From NCBI GenBank assembly GCA_020746875.1, contig JAGTJL010000038.1, positions 160,803 through 224,802 on the forward strand: a stretch of 64,000 bases of DNA, written 5' to 3'. Shown here piece after piece: positions 14,703-27,800 of the stretch. The first letter of the stretch is position 1; each line of letters starts with the position of its first letter. A program made the position numbers and the translations under genes. The stretch is from Rhexocercosporidium sp. MPI-PUGE-AT-0058. Taxonomy: Eukaryota > Ascomycota > Leotiomycetes > Helotiales. The notes below the pieces were generated by a model. The model worked only from the letters and a program-made list of their open reading frames with translations, made no database searches and was not told the DNA's origin.

Positions 14703-15267
14703 GGCCACAGCTAAAGCATTATACGGAAATAACTAAATCACCATATGCTAAGGAATTTTCTAGAATCCGGAGGGTGCATTTATCGCCCGCGCCCTACTAT
14801 ACTAATTTATACTAAAAGCTAAGGGCAATATATACATCTCACGTAATTATATTTTTATAATCCTTTTCAAAGTCGAGTGCATTAGTTTGCTTTCGTTTTG
14901 CCTTATATTTACTCTCACAATCGTAAATATATAATGTATCGCGTGGCTTAATATTTCTCTTTATAAAAGAATAACCGTTAGCTCTTATATACGCCTAAAT
15001 AACAGTAAATCCAGTATTAAGATTAAAGTAAATAGCTGCAGGGGCATATGGCCGCAAGGCTCGCCAGTGAAGGTCGATATGTTAAGTAGGAAAGTATAAA
15101 TAACTTTAAAGGTCAAGTTTAGTAAGGCTCAAGGGATTCATCGACGGCCCTTGGCCCCTAATACAATTAGTCTAGTAGGGTGTGGTTAATAAATGCGCCC
15201 GGCGTGTCTGGAAAAACCTTGGCGTATGATAATTTAACTATTTCCGTATGGTGCTTTAGCTGTACCC
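14703..15267. mobile_element. Short TIR element, copy B (565 bp)
   Basis: The arms are GGCCACAGCTAAAGCATTAT and the inverted GTGCTTTAGCTGTACCC, flanked on both sides by TAAAACTA (14695-14702 and 15268-15275), an exact 8-bp target duplication. It belongs to the family of copies A, C and D. The interior keeps several non-AT-rich blocks and looks the least mutated of the family. No coding frame. Confidence 0.85.
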
Positions 15268-16959
15268 TAAAACTAAAGAAAAATATAAATAAAAAATAGC
15301 TTTTTATATAAAATATAAATATTTTAAATATTTAATAATATTTTTTTAGGCTATTTAATAATTTAATTACATTTTAAGCGTATATTAATAAAGCGTTAAT
15401 AAAATTAATTAATTATTTTATTATTATATATCTTAATAATATCTTAATTTATTTTAAGAATAAAAAAAGTATTATAAGTATATTAAAGTTATTATAAAAT
15501 AGTTATATAAATATAAGCTTTTACTTAAACTTAATAAATATAAATTTAAAATAAATTAAATCGAGTTCTTAAAATTTAAAATCGGATTAATTAATATTTA
15601 AGCGGATTTAAAGCGGATCCGTTTTATTTAAAAATAACTAAAGCCGGAATTTTATAAAAAATATTTAAGTTTTTTTAAGCTTCGCGAATTTTTATTATAA
15701 ATTTATATTAAAATATTTTAAAATAATTATAAGCTTAATAAAAGCTTTTTAAAATATAAAAAATAAAAAAAACTCTTTAAATTCTTTAATATAATTAAAA
15801 AAAAAGCTTTAAAATTTTAAAAGTAGCTTTTATTAATATATTAATTATAAGATATTTCGATCTTACAAAGCGCATTCGAGTTCAAGCTAATGCTTTTGCA
15901 TTTATAATTATTAATACTCTTTCTTAATAAGTTATTTTTAAAGCAAGATTTAAGCGATACTAAAAACCCGTTACGTATTAATCCCGTAAAATAATTAATA
16001 TTAAGCGGAATTATCTTATTTATAAAGAGCTTTTAATTATCGTTAAATATTTTAAGAAATAAAAGCATTACTTTAAAAACAGCTAATATATCATTAAAAT
16101 GCTTACGAATTATAATAACTTTAAGTATAATAAAGAAATATCTCGAGATTTAATAAATATAATAAATAATATATTTTACTACTTATAATTTTGAAATTTA
16201 TTACCCTAAGAATATCGTAAATCCGGTAAATAGATTATCGGGAATTTAAAAGCCTTATTAATATAATATTACTTAATTATTAATATTTTAAAATAAATTA
16301 AAAAAAGCTTTTATAACTACTTTACGAAGTCGAAGAGTAAATATTAAAGCATTCTTAAACGAAGATTATAAAATATTATTAAAAAAACTATTTAATATTA
16401 TTTAAAATCTTATTAATAAAAAGCCGGACTTAATATTAATAAAACCGGAACGAATTACTTAAAAAAGAATTCTAAAAGCTAAATATATAAAACTTAATCT
16501 TTTAAATATTATACTTAAGATAATAGCTTCATTCGTAAATATATTATTATATATAAAAAGCGAAAGTTAATTATTTATTATAAGAATTAATAATTATAAA
16601 TATTTTATTTTAATATTATAAATAAGAATAATAATTAAAAGTTAAATAGATTTAGCTTTATTAATAAAGCCGCTGCGGGATTTAATTATCTTCGCTTAGC
16701 GTAATAATAAAATTATAAAAGTATAATAAATGTAATAAGTAAACTTAAATTTTAATTAAATTAAAAGTAAAACTTAAATATATTAAGACTTCTTCAATAA
16801 AATTCTAAAGCTTATATCTTAAATAATCTAGTATTAAGAATAAAAATTATAAAACTTCATTATAATAACTTATTAATAAAATATTATAATATTATAAAGA
16901 CTTCGTAATTCTTTTATAAATCTTACTTTTGAAATAAAATAAAAACGATATTAAAATAT

Positions 16960-17345
16960 GGGTATAGCTAAAGCACTATACGGAAATAGTTAAATTACTA
17001 TACGCTAAGGAATTTTCAAGAATTCAGAAGGTGTATTTATTAATCGCGCCTTATTATATTAATTTATATTAAAAGCTAAATATAATATATATATTTTATG
17101 TAATTATATTAATTTATTTTTATAATCTTTTTTAAAGTCGATATATTACTTTAAAGTATTAAGTAAAAAAGTATAAATAACTTTAAAAATTAAGTTTAAT
17201 AAAGCTTAAGGGTTTTATTAACGGCCCTTAGCTTTTAATATAAATTAATATAATAAGGCGCGGTTAATAAATACGCCCGGCGTGCTTAGAAAAACTTTAA
17301 CGTATAATGATTTAGTTATTTCCGTATAATACTTTAGCTGTACTT
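16960..17345. mobile_element. Short TIR element, copy C (~386 bp)
   Basis: The arms GGGTATAGCTAAAGCACTAT and the inverted ATACTTTAGCTGTACTT match copies A, B and D. The flanking 8-mers (TAAAATAT, TTAATTAA) do not agree, so a target duplication cannot be shown; later mutation or rearrangement could explain this. The length is close to copy D, so a 386-bp and a ~550-560-bp subfamily seem to exist. Confidence 0.7.
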
Positions 17346-18607
17346 TTAATTAAATAAAAATATTTCCCAGAAGATTATAATATTTAATTCTTAATATATT
17401 TAAATCTCAAGAATATTAAAAAAATTCTTAATATATATAATAAAAATTATAAATTAAAAAATTAAATATTAAATATAAAAAAGTATAAAACTTTTACGTA
17501 ATTTATAAAAAGCTTAAAAAGATTATAAAAAGTTAAAAAGCCGAGAAAGCATTATTAATTATAAATAAAAATATTCTTTTTTTATATTTTTTTATAAAAG
17601 TTTTAAAAGTTTTATTAAAACTTTAAAAGTAATATTAATATAAGTATAAAATATATAATATTATATTAAAAAAAATAAACGTATAAAATATATTTAAATT
17701 ATAACTTAAAAAATAACGAGATTTTATTTTAATTATAAATTAATAACGTAACTTTATCGTAAGTACTTAAAATATAAAATATTTATTTTATAAATTAAAT
17801 TATCTAAAAATCTTAAATTCTTTAACGTTAAACCTAAACTTATATTATAATATATATTAAGCGCTAAAGAGTTGCAAGATATCTCTTAAAATAGCTTTAA
17901 TAATCTCGTTTAATATAATGTCGCCTTAATATAATATTAATATATATTAATAACGGAATAAATACGGAATACTTATAATAATAATTATAATTTCGTAATA
18001 CAACTGAATCTCTATTATTAATTCCTTTATTAAGCCGTACGTAATCTAGTCGGCTTTAAAAGCGGAATTAATAATATAAGCGTTCTTAAACTTAAATATA
18101 TTATCGATTAAGTATATTATATTTTTATAAAATTTCTCGAACTCTTTTATTTCGTTAATATATTAATAATATTTTAAAGGAAAAAGTATAATTTATAAGA
18201 GGAGTATTAATAAAAGAAGATATTTAATTAATATCTTTTTTATTAAATTTAAAAAATATACGTAATAAGAAATTAGTTATGCGGTGCTTCTCGAGTCAAG
18301 TAGCGAAACTCTAAACTCCCGTAAGAAGCGTAAAGTTATAATCTTTAAAGGCGACGCCGGTATTATATTAATTATTCTTACGCAATTAGTTTTTAAAATC
18401 AAAAATAAAATTCTTTATAATATAAATATCTTTATAAAAGATATAAAGGATTATTTATTTTATAATTAATATACGGTTCACTTTTAACGCGCTTAATATT
18501 ATATTATTAATAAACTTTATAAATATAAGTATGTATAATAATATAAACGGCCTTTTACTCGAAACAGCGGTCGTAATTCTTTTTACCTTTTTTATTAATA
18601 TAGCAAA

Positions 18608-18670
18608 TTTTAGGAAATTCCTTAGTATATAATAATTTAGTTATTTCCGTATAATACTTTAACTATGGCC
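18608..18670. repeat. Unpaired end of the A-D TIR family
   Basis: AGGAAATTCCTTAGTATATAATAATTTAGTTATTTCC followed by TTTAACTATGGCC is a mutated right end of the A-D family. No matching left end with the flank TAAAGTGT was found to its left within the window. The open frame at 18284-18469 just upstream has no recognisable family. Confidence 0.55.
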
Positions 18671-18857
18671 TAAAGTGTTCCCGAAGTGTAGCAAGTTATA
18701 ATTCGGAAAAGTTATAAAAAGTTTATACAAAAGTAATACGTTGGTATTAATAATATATTCGAATTTAATTTATATTTTTAGAAAAGCAATTAGCGAATTA
18801 TTATTATATATATTTATTATATTTATAAGCCAATTCAGAAAAAGTATTGCTTTAAGA

Positions 18858-19505
18858 GTTTTTAATTAAATAATTAATACTTATAATAAGTTTACGACGT
18901 TAATATTAAGACGAATATCTTACGATTACTTTAAATATTTATATAATTTTAAATTCTTTAAATAATTATAATTAAATTAAAATATAAATATAATATAAAA
19001 TACCGTTTTAAAATCGATATTAAAAATATTAATAAACTTTTTTATTATTATAATTTAAATTTCGTTTTAAATTAAAATATAAATTTATTTCTTAAGTATT
19101 TAATTATAATATTTAACGCTTTTATATTTATTTAAAGTATTTTATTTTAAGAATTATATTATATTTTAAGTCTTTATAATTATAAAATCTTTCTCGAAAG
19201 ATTCTCGAGATTTATAATTATTTTATATAATTATATATAAATTATAAGCGTTAATTACTCGGAATTAATACTTATTAAAAGTTATAAACTCTTAATTATA
19301 TTTAAATAAAAAAAGAAACTTTATAATTTAATTTTATATTTATTAAAGAAATTATAATTTAAATTATTATTTATTAAATTATTAAATAATATATTTGTAT
19401 TTATCTTAAATTACTTTAATTTTATAAAAATATATAAGCGTTCAAAAATATCCTTTAAGCTTTTGACGCTTAAATCTTAATATTAATTTTTTTTTATATC
19501 TTTTT
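18858..19505. repeat. Right arm of the ~650-bp inverted repeat
   Basis: Inverted partner of 11148-11800 (see that entry). Between the arms lie a pogo element and two short TIR elements, so the spacer has been enlarged by later insertions. Confidence 0.75.
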
Positions 19506-20013
19506 CTATTATGTGTATGCCCATCCATTTTATTTGTACGGAATCGGGCCCGTAATATAAGAAGGCCGAGGCTTTTACGGTATTAATGAAATCAGTCTTA
19601 TTTATATTTAATTACGCCGGCGTTTTACTTTCTTTTACGGGTAACTTTTTTTATATATACGCTTCTTTTTTAGACTTTTTTAAAGGCTAGGAATTAATTT
19701 TTTAAATATAATTACTTTAAACTTTTATAAAGCTTTACTTATTATGAACTTTATTTAATAAGTTAATCTTTTTATTTTATAAGAAAATAATATAAAAAGT
19801 AAAAGAATAGTTCTTTATTAAGTAAGTATATTTAATAACGCTAAACTTATGGGTAATACTTGCTTTAGCGATGCCGCTTATAATATTTTTCATAAAATTA
19901 TAAAATTTATAAATCTTCTTTATATAATTAAAAGCGAAAATGCTTTTAATAATAAATTATTTTAAAATACTCGCGATAATAATAATAAGGAATCTTTTTA
20001 TACTTATAATTAG

Positions 20014-20335
20014 CTTGTTTATATTCGTAAAAAGAAAAGCAAAGTTATAATTTAAACTAAAAGTAATTTAAATGTATTCAATTATATAATAAATAATATA
20101 GAAAAAAATTATTTTTAATATTAATATTAATTTTGCGGCTTTAAGTATATTTATTAAAGAATAGATCGCTTAAAAGCAGCGCGAGCTCGAAGAGTATATG
20201 CGCTTGTTAACTAAGTTTAAGGTTAAGAATACTTACGCGAAGACGCGGCTCGCTTATTATAAGAATAGTCTTGCTAGACTTCGCCGTCTCCGGGCAATTT
20301 CCGTCGCTTATATAAATATAATAAATAAATAACAC
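20014..20335. repeat. Direct repeat of the window's first 320 bp
   Basis: Aligns with 1-320 in the same orientation, with transitions as the main differences. This copy keeps more C and G (for example GAAGACGCGGCTCGCTTATT against GAAGACGTAACTCGCTTATT), so the copy at 1-320 has suffered more RIP-like change. Origin unknown. Confidence 0.75.
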
Positions 20336-20479
20336 GCGGTTAAAGAAAGCATTTAACGAACTCGTAATATAATATTAGATTTTATTATTACTATTTTAAT
20401 AAAAGACTTTAAATTATTTTTAATTAAACGCGCTTTAATAAAAGTAACTTTAAGCTCGAAAGTAAGTTTACTTTTAAGA

Positions 20480-22080
20480 GTAATTATGAAAAGAAGAGAT
20501 TTGACGTGAATAATAATTCCATTACTTCGGGGGAAAACTAAGTCTATATAACTACTTTTAGGCGCCAAGCTATTTAGCTCTCGCATCGGCTATTTGCTCT
20601 CGCATCGGTTATTAGCTTTATATTAAAACTATCTTTATATTATTAGAGCTTCCGGGGTTTAAAACACGGAAGCTTAAGGCTTCTGAAAGCCACTGTTTTA
20701 GCCCTAAATAACCCTTTACCGGAAGCTTAAAGCTTCCGAGGTTTAAAGCACGGAAGGCGAGGCTTTATGCGAAGCCGGAGTTTTATGCAAAGGCAGTTAA
20801 GTTATAAAAAGATATGTTTAATATAATCTTATATTATTAAGCGAGTTTAGCCGAGGCTTAATATAATCTTATAAATTAAACTTTCAATTAACATAATAAT
20901 TTTAAATTCGAAATCGATTAAATATTTTATAAGCTTATGCTTAATTAATAAATATTAATAAAAGAGTAGATTAATCTTTAAGATTTAATGAAATTATATA
21001 TTATATAATTATAATAATAATTTAATTAAGCTAATAATTATTTTTTTAATAAAAATTAAGATTTTTTACTTAAATTAAAGTAAATAAGCAACCTTAAAAA
21101 TTATTTAATAAAAAAGTAATTAAAAAAACGTAAATTTAAAAATAAGTATAATAAATAAATATAAATACTAGACATTAGAAATATTTAAGCTAAGTATTAT
21201 ATTAATACTTATTTTATTTATATAACTTATTAAATATAAATTAAATTTAAAGAAATATATTTTAAAATATAAATCTAGAATTATTATTATATAAAATAAT
21301 TTTTAAAGTAAATTAACGATTGTTTTAATATACGTTAATACGCTTTTATTTAAAAATTTCCTAATTGTTATAGCGCTTATAAATTAATATAACTTAAAAG
21401 CTATGTGCTTCGACGTAATTAATACGTTTATTAATATTTTTCGGAGTATTAATAACGAAATTATATATTATAAATATCTTTTAATACTAATAACACTCGT
21501 TAATATAGCAACTAGTGTAAGGAAAATATAACGAGCGTTTCTTGCAGCACTTAATACTATTTATTTTGCAAAGAATCCTATAGTTTTAATAACTGAAATA
21601 TATATTATAAGTTAATCGCGTTCTTTACGGAATAAGCGAATTTTTTTACTTATAATATAATTACATTAGTAAAACTTTAATAAATCTAAGACTGATTTTA
21701 TATTTATAAAAACTATATACATTTATAGTAAGATTAATTATAAAATTAGTATTCTCTTTATATAACTAATATTAAATAAAGTTAATAATAAGCAAAGCTT
21801 CGTAAAGGTTTAAAGCTTATATATTTATTAAAAAAAATCTTTAGCTTTTAAAAAAAAAGTTTAAAGAAAAATCGTAAATATAAAAAATGTTATTTATAAA
21901 ATAAAATAAAACGCCGGCGTAATTAAAAATATAAGTATAATTAATTTTAGTCGTACCGTAAAGCCTCAGCCTTTTTATATTATAAGCTTAATTTTATAAA
22001 AATTCAATAAAAAAGCGTATATATAATAATTATTCTTTCTTTAATAATAACATCCAGGGTACTAATACTTCAATTAATAA
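20480..22080. repeat. Repeat family X, shorter copy
   Basis: The left part (20480-20865) matches 39780-40135 and the right part (21770-22080) matches 45410-45750, in the same order and orientation. The left part contains imperfect palindromes around GGAAGCTTAAAGCTTCCGAG and twice-repeated CTTAATATAATCTTAT blocks. The right part shares AAAACGCCGGCGTAATTAAAA. At 22084/22085 the copy is interrupted by a TIR-element end, while the 45.7-kb copy reads straight through. No coding capacity is legible. The element type is unknown. Confidence 0.6.
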
Positions 22081-22084
22081 TATA

Positions 22085-22175
22085 AGCCACAGCTAAATCG
22101 CCATACGGAAATTGCTAAACTATTATACGCTAAAAAAGCGAGCGGAAAATGAAAAGTATATTTATTATTATTAAC
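22085..22175. repeat. Left TIR end inserted into repeat X
   Basis: AGCCACAGCTAAATCGCCATACGG and the inner GCGAGCGGAAAATGAAAAG match the left arm of 10509-11074. Comparison with the uninterrupted sequence at 45735 shows the junction after AATAATATA, which supports a real insertion. No right end was found downstream. Confidence 0.6.
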
Positions 22176-24162
22176 GCTTAAATAAAAAGTTATATATAAT
22201 ATATAAGTAAAGTTATATTAGCTTATTAAAATTATTATCCTCTTTAAATTTTGTGTCGTACAAAAGTGGAGCAGGCTTTTAGTGATTTAAGAGCTTTACG
22301 ATTAACGTAAAGAGTAAAGGTTCTAAAGATTTATTAAAGTAAGCGTTACCCTTTATAAAAAAGGATTATAACCCGAGTATATATACACGTAAATACTTAC
22401 GAGAGCATACACATGACCAGTAGACTGCGCTAGGGCGCGACATTTTGTATATTAGAAATATACTTTTACTTTTCTGATTACCTCTCTTTATATTAAAGTA
22501 GCAGTAATTATAATAATATTTTTTATATTATTATTTAATATATTGATAATATATTTAATATATATATTCTCTATCAGCAAGTACTTGGTTCGTATAAGTC
22601 CCGATGCTTGAAGTTAAGTTTTGTATCGCGAGTGCAGTTGTAAATAAATTAGTTTATATTAAAAAAGTCTGGCTAAGTAATATAAAGGCAAAGCTTAAAA
22701 GGAGCTTAAAAAATAAAGGCTTTCGACGAGTTAAAAGATACTACGCGCGAGTTATTATTTAAAGTACTTTTAAGCCTTCTTTTTTCTTTTGCTTTTATTA
22801 GATTTAAAAGTAATAAAAGCTGAGGAATAATTACCGATTAAAGAAAAATATTAAATTAAAGCTTATTATAATATTAATGAAGATGAATATTACTTAAAAG
22901 AATTAAGCCTCTTTCTTGCTTTTTCTTATAGATTATATAAAAGTAAAGTAAATCGAAGCCTTGTCGTATAATATATATATATATATATAAGTATTAGGAA
23001 AAGGGCTTTCGGACGGAAGTTTGCTGTTTTCTTAAATAATTTTTAATAAAGCCCGGCTATAAATAAATTAAAAGACAGTAGTGAAAATAAGTATATTTGT
23101 ATATATTTAAGTTATAGTTACTATTATATAATAGTTGTACGAATGCCGGTATGTTAAGCGGTTTAAAAAAGGTATAATTTAAGAAATATACTTTTGAGGT
23201 TTATATACTTACGTTATAAATATAGCTTTAAAATAGTATAATAACCTTCGATAAGACTTGTAATAGCAATTCCGAAGGGATTTAATTAGTTGATTTAAAA
23301 AGCTATAAGCCTTTTTTTTTCTAAAAGAGTTAAGTGCTTTTATAATAACTTATCGCTTATAATAAAAACTGGATTCTTATTTTTTAAGTAATTATTTATA
23401 AGACTGCTTCATTATATTAATTAAAAGAGTATTTTAGTAGCTGAGAAATGCTTGAAACCGCGGGTGACGTATTTATTTCTTATTATTTTCTTTAATCAGA
23501 TTTTAAGAAGTATTTTTTATTTTTTTACTAATATATTTATATTAACGTATTACTGATAAAAAATATAACGGGATTAAAGGAACTGTGTATTTAAACACTT
23601 AATTAAAGCTAGTTTCTTATTTATTATAATAGAAACTAACTACGTAATAATATTTTTAAATATTAAAAATTAAAGCTAAATAAGAGCTTATATATAATCG
23701 CTTTAAGTCTCTTTTAATAAGACTGCTAATCTTAATTAAACGATTATATTATTCCTTATTATTTTATATATATTCAGTAATAATACGTTTAATCGGTTAG
23801 TTTTATATATGCAATTAAGAAGTAAAATATTAGAATATTACTTTTAAAGCTCGAGTAAAATAAAATGGATAAAGAATAGTCGTTATAAAGGATCGGTTTA
23901 AAGATAGTACTGAAAGCGGAAATTATTAGCTTGTAATTCTTATGTAATTTATTAATATATAAGCAGATAAATATTATTATATAAAGTTCTTTTATAAGTT
24001 ATTGAAGAAGTATCTTCCCGCTTAATTGGTTTTTGCGTTACTTTATATATGATTAAAGATATTTTTAAAGCTTAATATAATACCTGAATCTTCTTCTTAT
24101 AAAGCTAACAGAATCTATTAAATTAAGAGATTAGCTTTAGCTAAAGTATTAATAAAAGCATA
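22176..24162. other. AT-rich DNA with no legible gene
   Basis: Stops occur in every frame and no motif is recognised. There are scattered patches of mixed composition, for example around 22255-22300 and 22590-22640. It is probably decayed repeat DNA of unknown type. Confidence 0.4.
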
Positions 24163-27004
24163 ATAGTCAGTGCGCTACTTATAATTCTGCGAGCTCTCGC
24201 TTACAGTCAGGGAAAGCGAGTGTTACAGGAAAACAAGTATTGTAGCTTAGATAATAATAATCGTAAATCCTTATTAAAAATCACGTACTTTTGATCGCGA
24301 TTATAATACTTTATAACGAGATTGCATCGATTCTATTAATCGATTTTTTTTAAATATTATAATATTATTTAATAACTTTTATTTTATTTATACTACGAAG
24401 TCCGTATATAATCGAGCTTTTTAAAAGGCAAGGAATTAAGCTTTAAATAACTTTATAGAATTATTAAAGAACGTAGCGCGTATTTTTTATATAAAAGAAA
24501 ATATATTACGCTAATCGATACATAATCTAAAGCATGAGACTCGGAATGCTTTTAAAAGCTTTAATCGCTATAGCGGTAATAATATTATCTTAATAACGGC
24601 GTAAGAAAAGGCTATTCAATAGTATTATTACGAGTAATAAGAAGCCGGCTTAAGTATAATTTATAAAATAGTTAGAGCAGCTATTAGGTATGTACGAAAG
24701 GTAATTTTATATATAATTTATATTAAATTAATTATTAACGTTTATAAGTTAAATCTCCTTCTCTTAGTCCACTGTTTAAACGCTAGTTTATTAATTAGCT
24801 AAAGAATAATCCGAATCTTTATACGATTATGATTAAGCTAATTATATATATTAAACTCGAATCTTATACGGAAGAAGATATAAAGAAGTAATTCGCTAAA
24901 TTAGACGAAGTAATAAAAAAATATAAGATTAATAAAGAGAAGAAATTATTAAATATAAACGAATCTAGAATATAAGATAGCTATCTTATTAAAGAGTTAA
25001 TTATCGTTCCGACAATTATTAAATAGCCTTATATAATCTTATTAGAGAATCGCAAATCTCTTATTATAATCGAGACAATTCGGGGAGATAAAAAGAATAC
25101 TCTTTTATTATTTATTATTATTCTTAAAAAGAAGATAATAAAGAATTAAATATTTTTAAAATTTATTAAAAACGAGATATTAAATATAAGGTACAGCTAA
25201 AGTATTATACGGAAATAATTAAATCATTATACGCTAAGGTTTTTCTAAGTACGCCGGGCGCATTTATTAACCGCGCCTTATTATATTAATTTATATTAAG
25301 GGCTAAAAGCCGTTAATAAAACCTTTAAGCTTTATTAAACTTAATTTTTAAAGCTATTTATACTTTCTTACTTAATATTTTAAAATAATATGTCGATTTT
25401 AAAAAAGATTATAAAAATAAATTAATATAATTACGTAAAATATATATATTATATTAAGCCTTTAATATAAATTAATATAATAAGGCGCAATTAATAAATG
25501 CATCTTCCGGATTCTTAAAAATTCCTTAGCGTATAGTGATTTAATTAATTCCGTATAATGCTTTAGCTGTACCTTAAATATATTATTATTTAAATATATA
25601 AATAATAATATAGTTATAAAATATGCCGATTATTTAATTAAATATTCTTATGCCGAATTATTAAAACTATAGAAGATATTACTCTTAAATAACTACGAGT
25701 CTTATTACTGGCTTCTTTTTTAATTTAAGTATATAAAGAATTATATATTCTTATTTTATTTCCTTAGTTATTTTATATATATTTTATAACTTTTTAATAT
25801 CGGCATCTTCCGGCTATTAAAGTATTATTACTTAATAGTTATTACCGCTGCCTTAAGGTCTCTCGATTTTAAGTATATTATTACTTCTTTTTTTCGAGAT
25901 TTTATAGGAATTTAATAAAAAGTTATATAATAATATATAATTATTAACGCATTTATTATTTTAAGAATATAGCCTTTTAATATTTAAGCCGGCTTAAAGA
26001 AGATGCGATCTTATAATAAAAAGAAGCGTATAATCGCAGAAATAAAAGTTATTAAAGACGAGTTAGACTTACTTTTATTAATTTCGTTAAAGCCTTATAA
26101 TTTATAAAATATAATAATTACGATTAATTAGTTTATTAATAAAGATCTTATATAATTTTTAAATAATTCTCGAAATATCTTTTCTTAAACGATATAAAAT
26201 ACTGCGGTTAAGTTATAAAAGACTTACTTAATTATAATTGAGTATGCGGCTTTATAATAAAAGATTAAAAAAGATAATAAGCGTAAAAAGACTTCTCGTC
26301 GAAGTATATATAAAAGTAGAGGCGTAAATAACGTCGACGACTTACGAAAAAGAATTCGTATTTAAGAGAAGATTAAAAAGACGAAAGCTTTACGTAAAGC
26401 TTAACCTAATCTTACTTAAGTAATTAATAAGTTAAAAGAGAGTTTTTGAATTATAGGAGTCGTAACTAGAAAAAGCAACCGAATAAATAAGAAATTATTA
26501 AACAGTTATAAAGCGCGTGAAGAATTCGCTCTAGCTAATGTCTTAATTCCTGCGAGAGAGCTTAATAAAGCTCCGAACGTTATAAAAGCTTTTTCTTTTA
26601 TATTTTAAAGCTATCCCGAATTTTATTACGCCGTAATTCAGGCTTAATTAATTATCGATAGAGTTAAGGGCGACGAGATTATATTCTTTATAAAGCTTAT
26701 AATAAAAGAGATTATTAATTATAAGAATTTAATAGAGTCTTTCCTTACGCTAAAGATAAAGCTCGAAGATATACCTAAGGTATTAAATAGCTTTAATATT
26801 AAGTCTAATATAAACTTAATCTTTCTATAACTCGTAATATTAATTTTATATAATTTTAATAATAATTAACGGTGTAGATTCTTAATTATTATATAAATTA
26901 AGTAGTGTAAGGGAATCTCGGCTGTAATACTTGCTTTCCTGTGACACTCGCTTTCCCTGACTGTAAGCGAGAGCTCGCAGAATTACAAGCAGCGCACTGA
27001 CTAT
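24163..27004 (+). mobile_element. Second Fot1/pogo-type transposon (2842 bp incl. a nested element)
   Basis: The ends are ATAGTCAGTGCGCTNCTTNTAATTCTGCGAGCTCTCGC and its inverse, with TA at each flank. The left end carries G-to-A/C-to-T changes relative to the better kept right end (24163-24235 against 26935-27004). The interior at 24960-25150 has an amino-acid pattern shared with the element at 11824-14342 (RKSL/RKSV, LLLFIII, frequent stops), so the two transposases are related. A 386-bp TIR element sits inside at 25189-25574. The right end marks the abrupt border of the gene island. Confidence 0.85.
25189..25574. mobile_element. Short TIR element, copy D (386 bp), nested in a pogo element
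   Basis: The arms AGGTACAGCTAAAGTATTAT and the inverted ATGCTTTAGCTGTACCT are flanked by TAAATATA on both sides (25181-25188 and 25575-25582), an exact 8-bp target duplication. It lies in the transposase region of the 24163-27004 transposon and must be younger than it. Confidence 0.85.
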
Positions 27005-27404
27005 TATGCTTATGTGACATATGCTTACTTTAGCGGCCAATCTACAGGGTCTCCAGGCATCCCCGCCAGAAAGCACAGCAACACGCTTAACTTTGCTTAC
27101 GTATCTTCCTCTCGAAATTCACCTCATCATATGGCGGCTTAGTTCCTCGCCCGCACTATTGAGATCCTCGAGTCTGTATTCTTTCAAAGTCTGCTCCTGC
27201 ACATGCCCTCTCGTCGAGCTGCTACATCTGATCACCTTCATCAGGCATGTATCTTAGGATGTTACAAAGTTGTCTCATTACATTTGTTCATTCACCAGAA
27301 AATTAACCATGCGTCAACGATTATACGAGAGGAAAGCAGTGGGGGTATCAAAATTCTTCCACTAAATGAAGTCACTCTTCAGCAGCGCAGAACGAATACC
27401 ATAG

Positions 27405-27800
27405 CTAATTGATCTGCCTAGGGCCAGTATGTTCTATATATGCAAGCAGCGCAAATATAGGGTCGGCATTGTTCCCCATCGAGGTCCGCAAAGGAAGAAA
27501 TTCCTCTTTTTCATAGACTGGAATCTCAATGGCCTCATCTTCAACAGGCGAATCCTTCTTGGCACCAGGGGGGCTGTTGAAGTCGACAGCAGAGTCGGGC
27601 TGTATGAAAGAATCATTCGATCCTTTTCGGGTTATTCTGTTGCCATTTGCGAAATCCGTGTCGAGTCGTCGAGTGGGGTATGAGCTTCCGAGAGTGGAAC
27701 GAGGACTCGGCATTTGTTCTGAGGGACCGGTTGAGTTCTGTGATGACATTGCTATCGTGTGTGGATCCTGGACCGTTCTGCACGGGATCTTGCTGAACAT
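27405..27800 (-). CDS. Hypothetical low-complexity tail, possibly a gene remnant
   Basis: A 131-residue open frame of ordinary codon use, rich in Ser, Pro, Asn, Asp and Glu, with no membrane segment or known domain. It resembles the disordered cytoplasmic tails of fungal membrane proteins, but nothing upstream (27801-28000) supplies the rest of such a gene; the frame can be followed only to a stop near 27890. It may be the 3' part of a truncated gene, cut when the adjacent transposon (right end at 27004) or another rearrangement arrived. Other frames here are also open, so even the frame choice is uncertain. Confidence 0.3.
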   Translation of the reverse strand: MFSKIPCRTVQDPHTIAMSSQNSTGPSEQMPSPRSTLGSSYPTRRLDTDFANGNRITRKGSNDSFIQPDSAVDFNSPPGAKKDSPVEDEAIEIPVYEKEEFLPLRTSMGNNADPIFALLAYIEHTGPRQIN

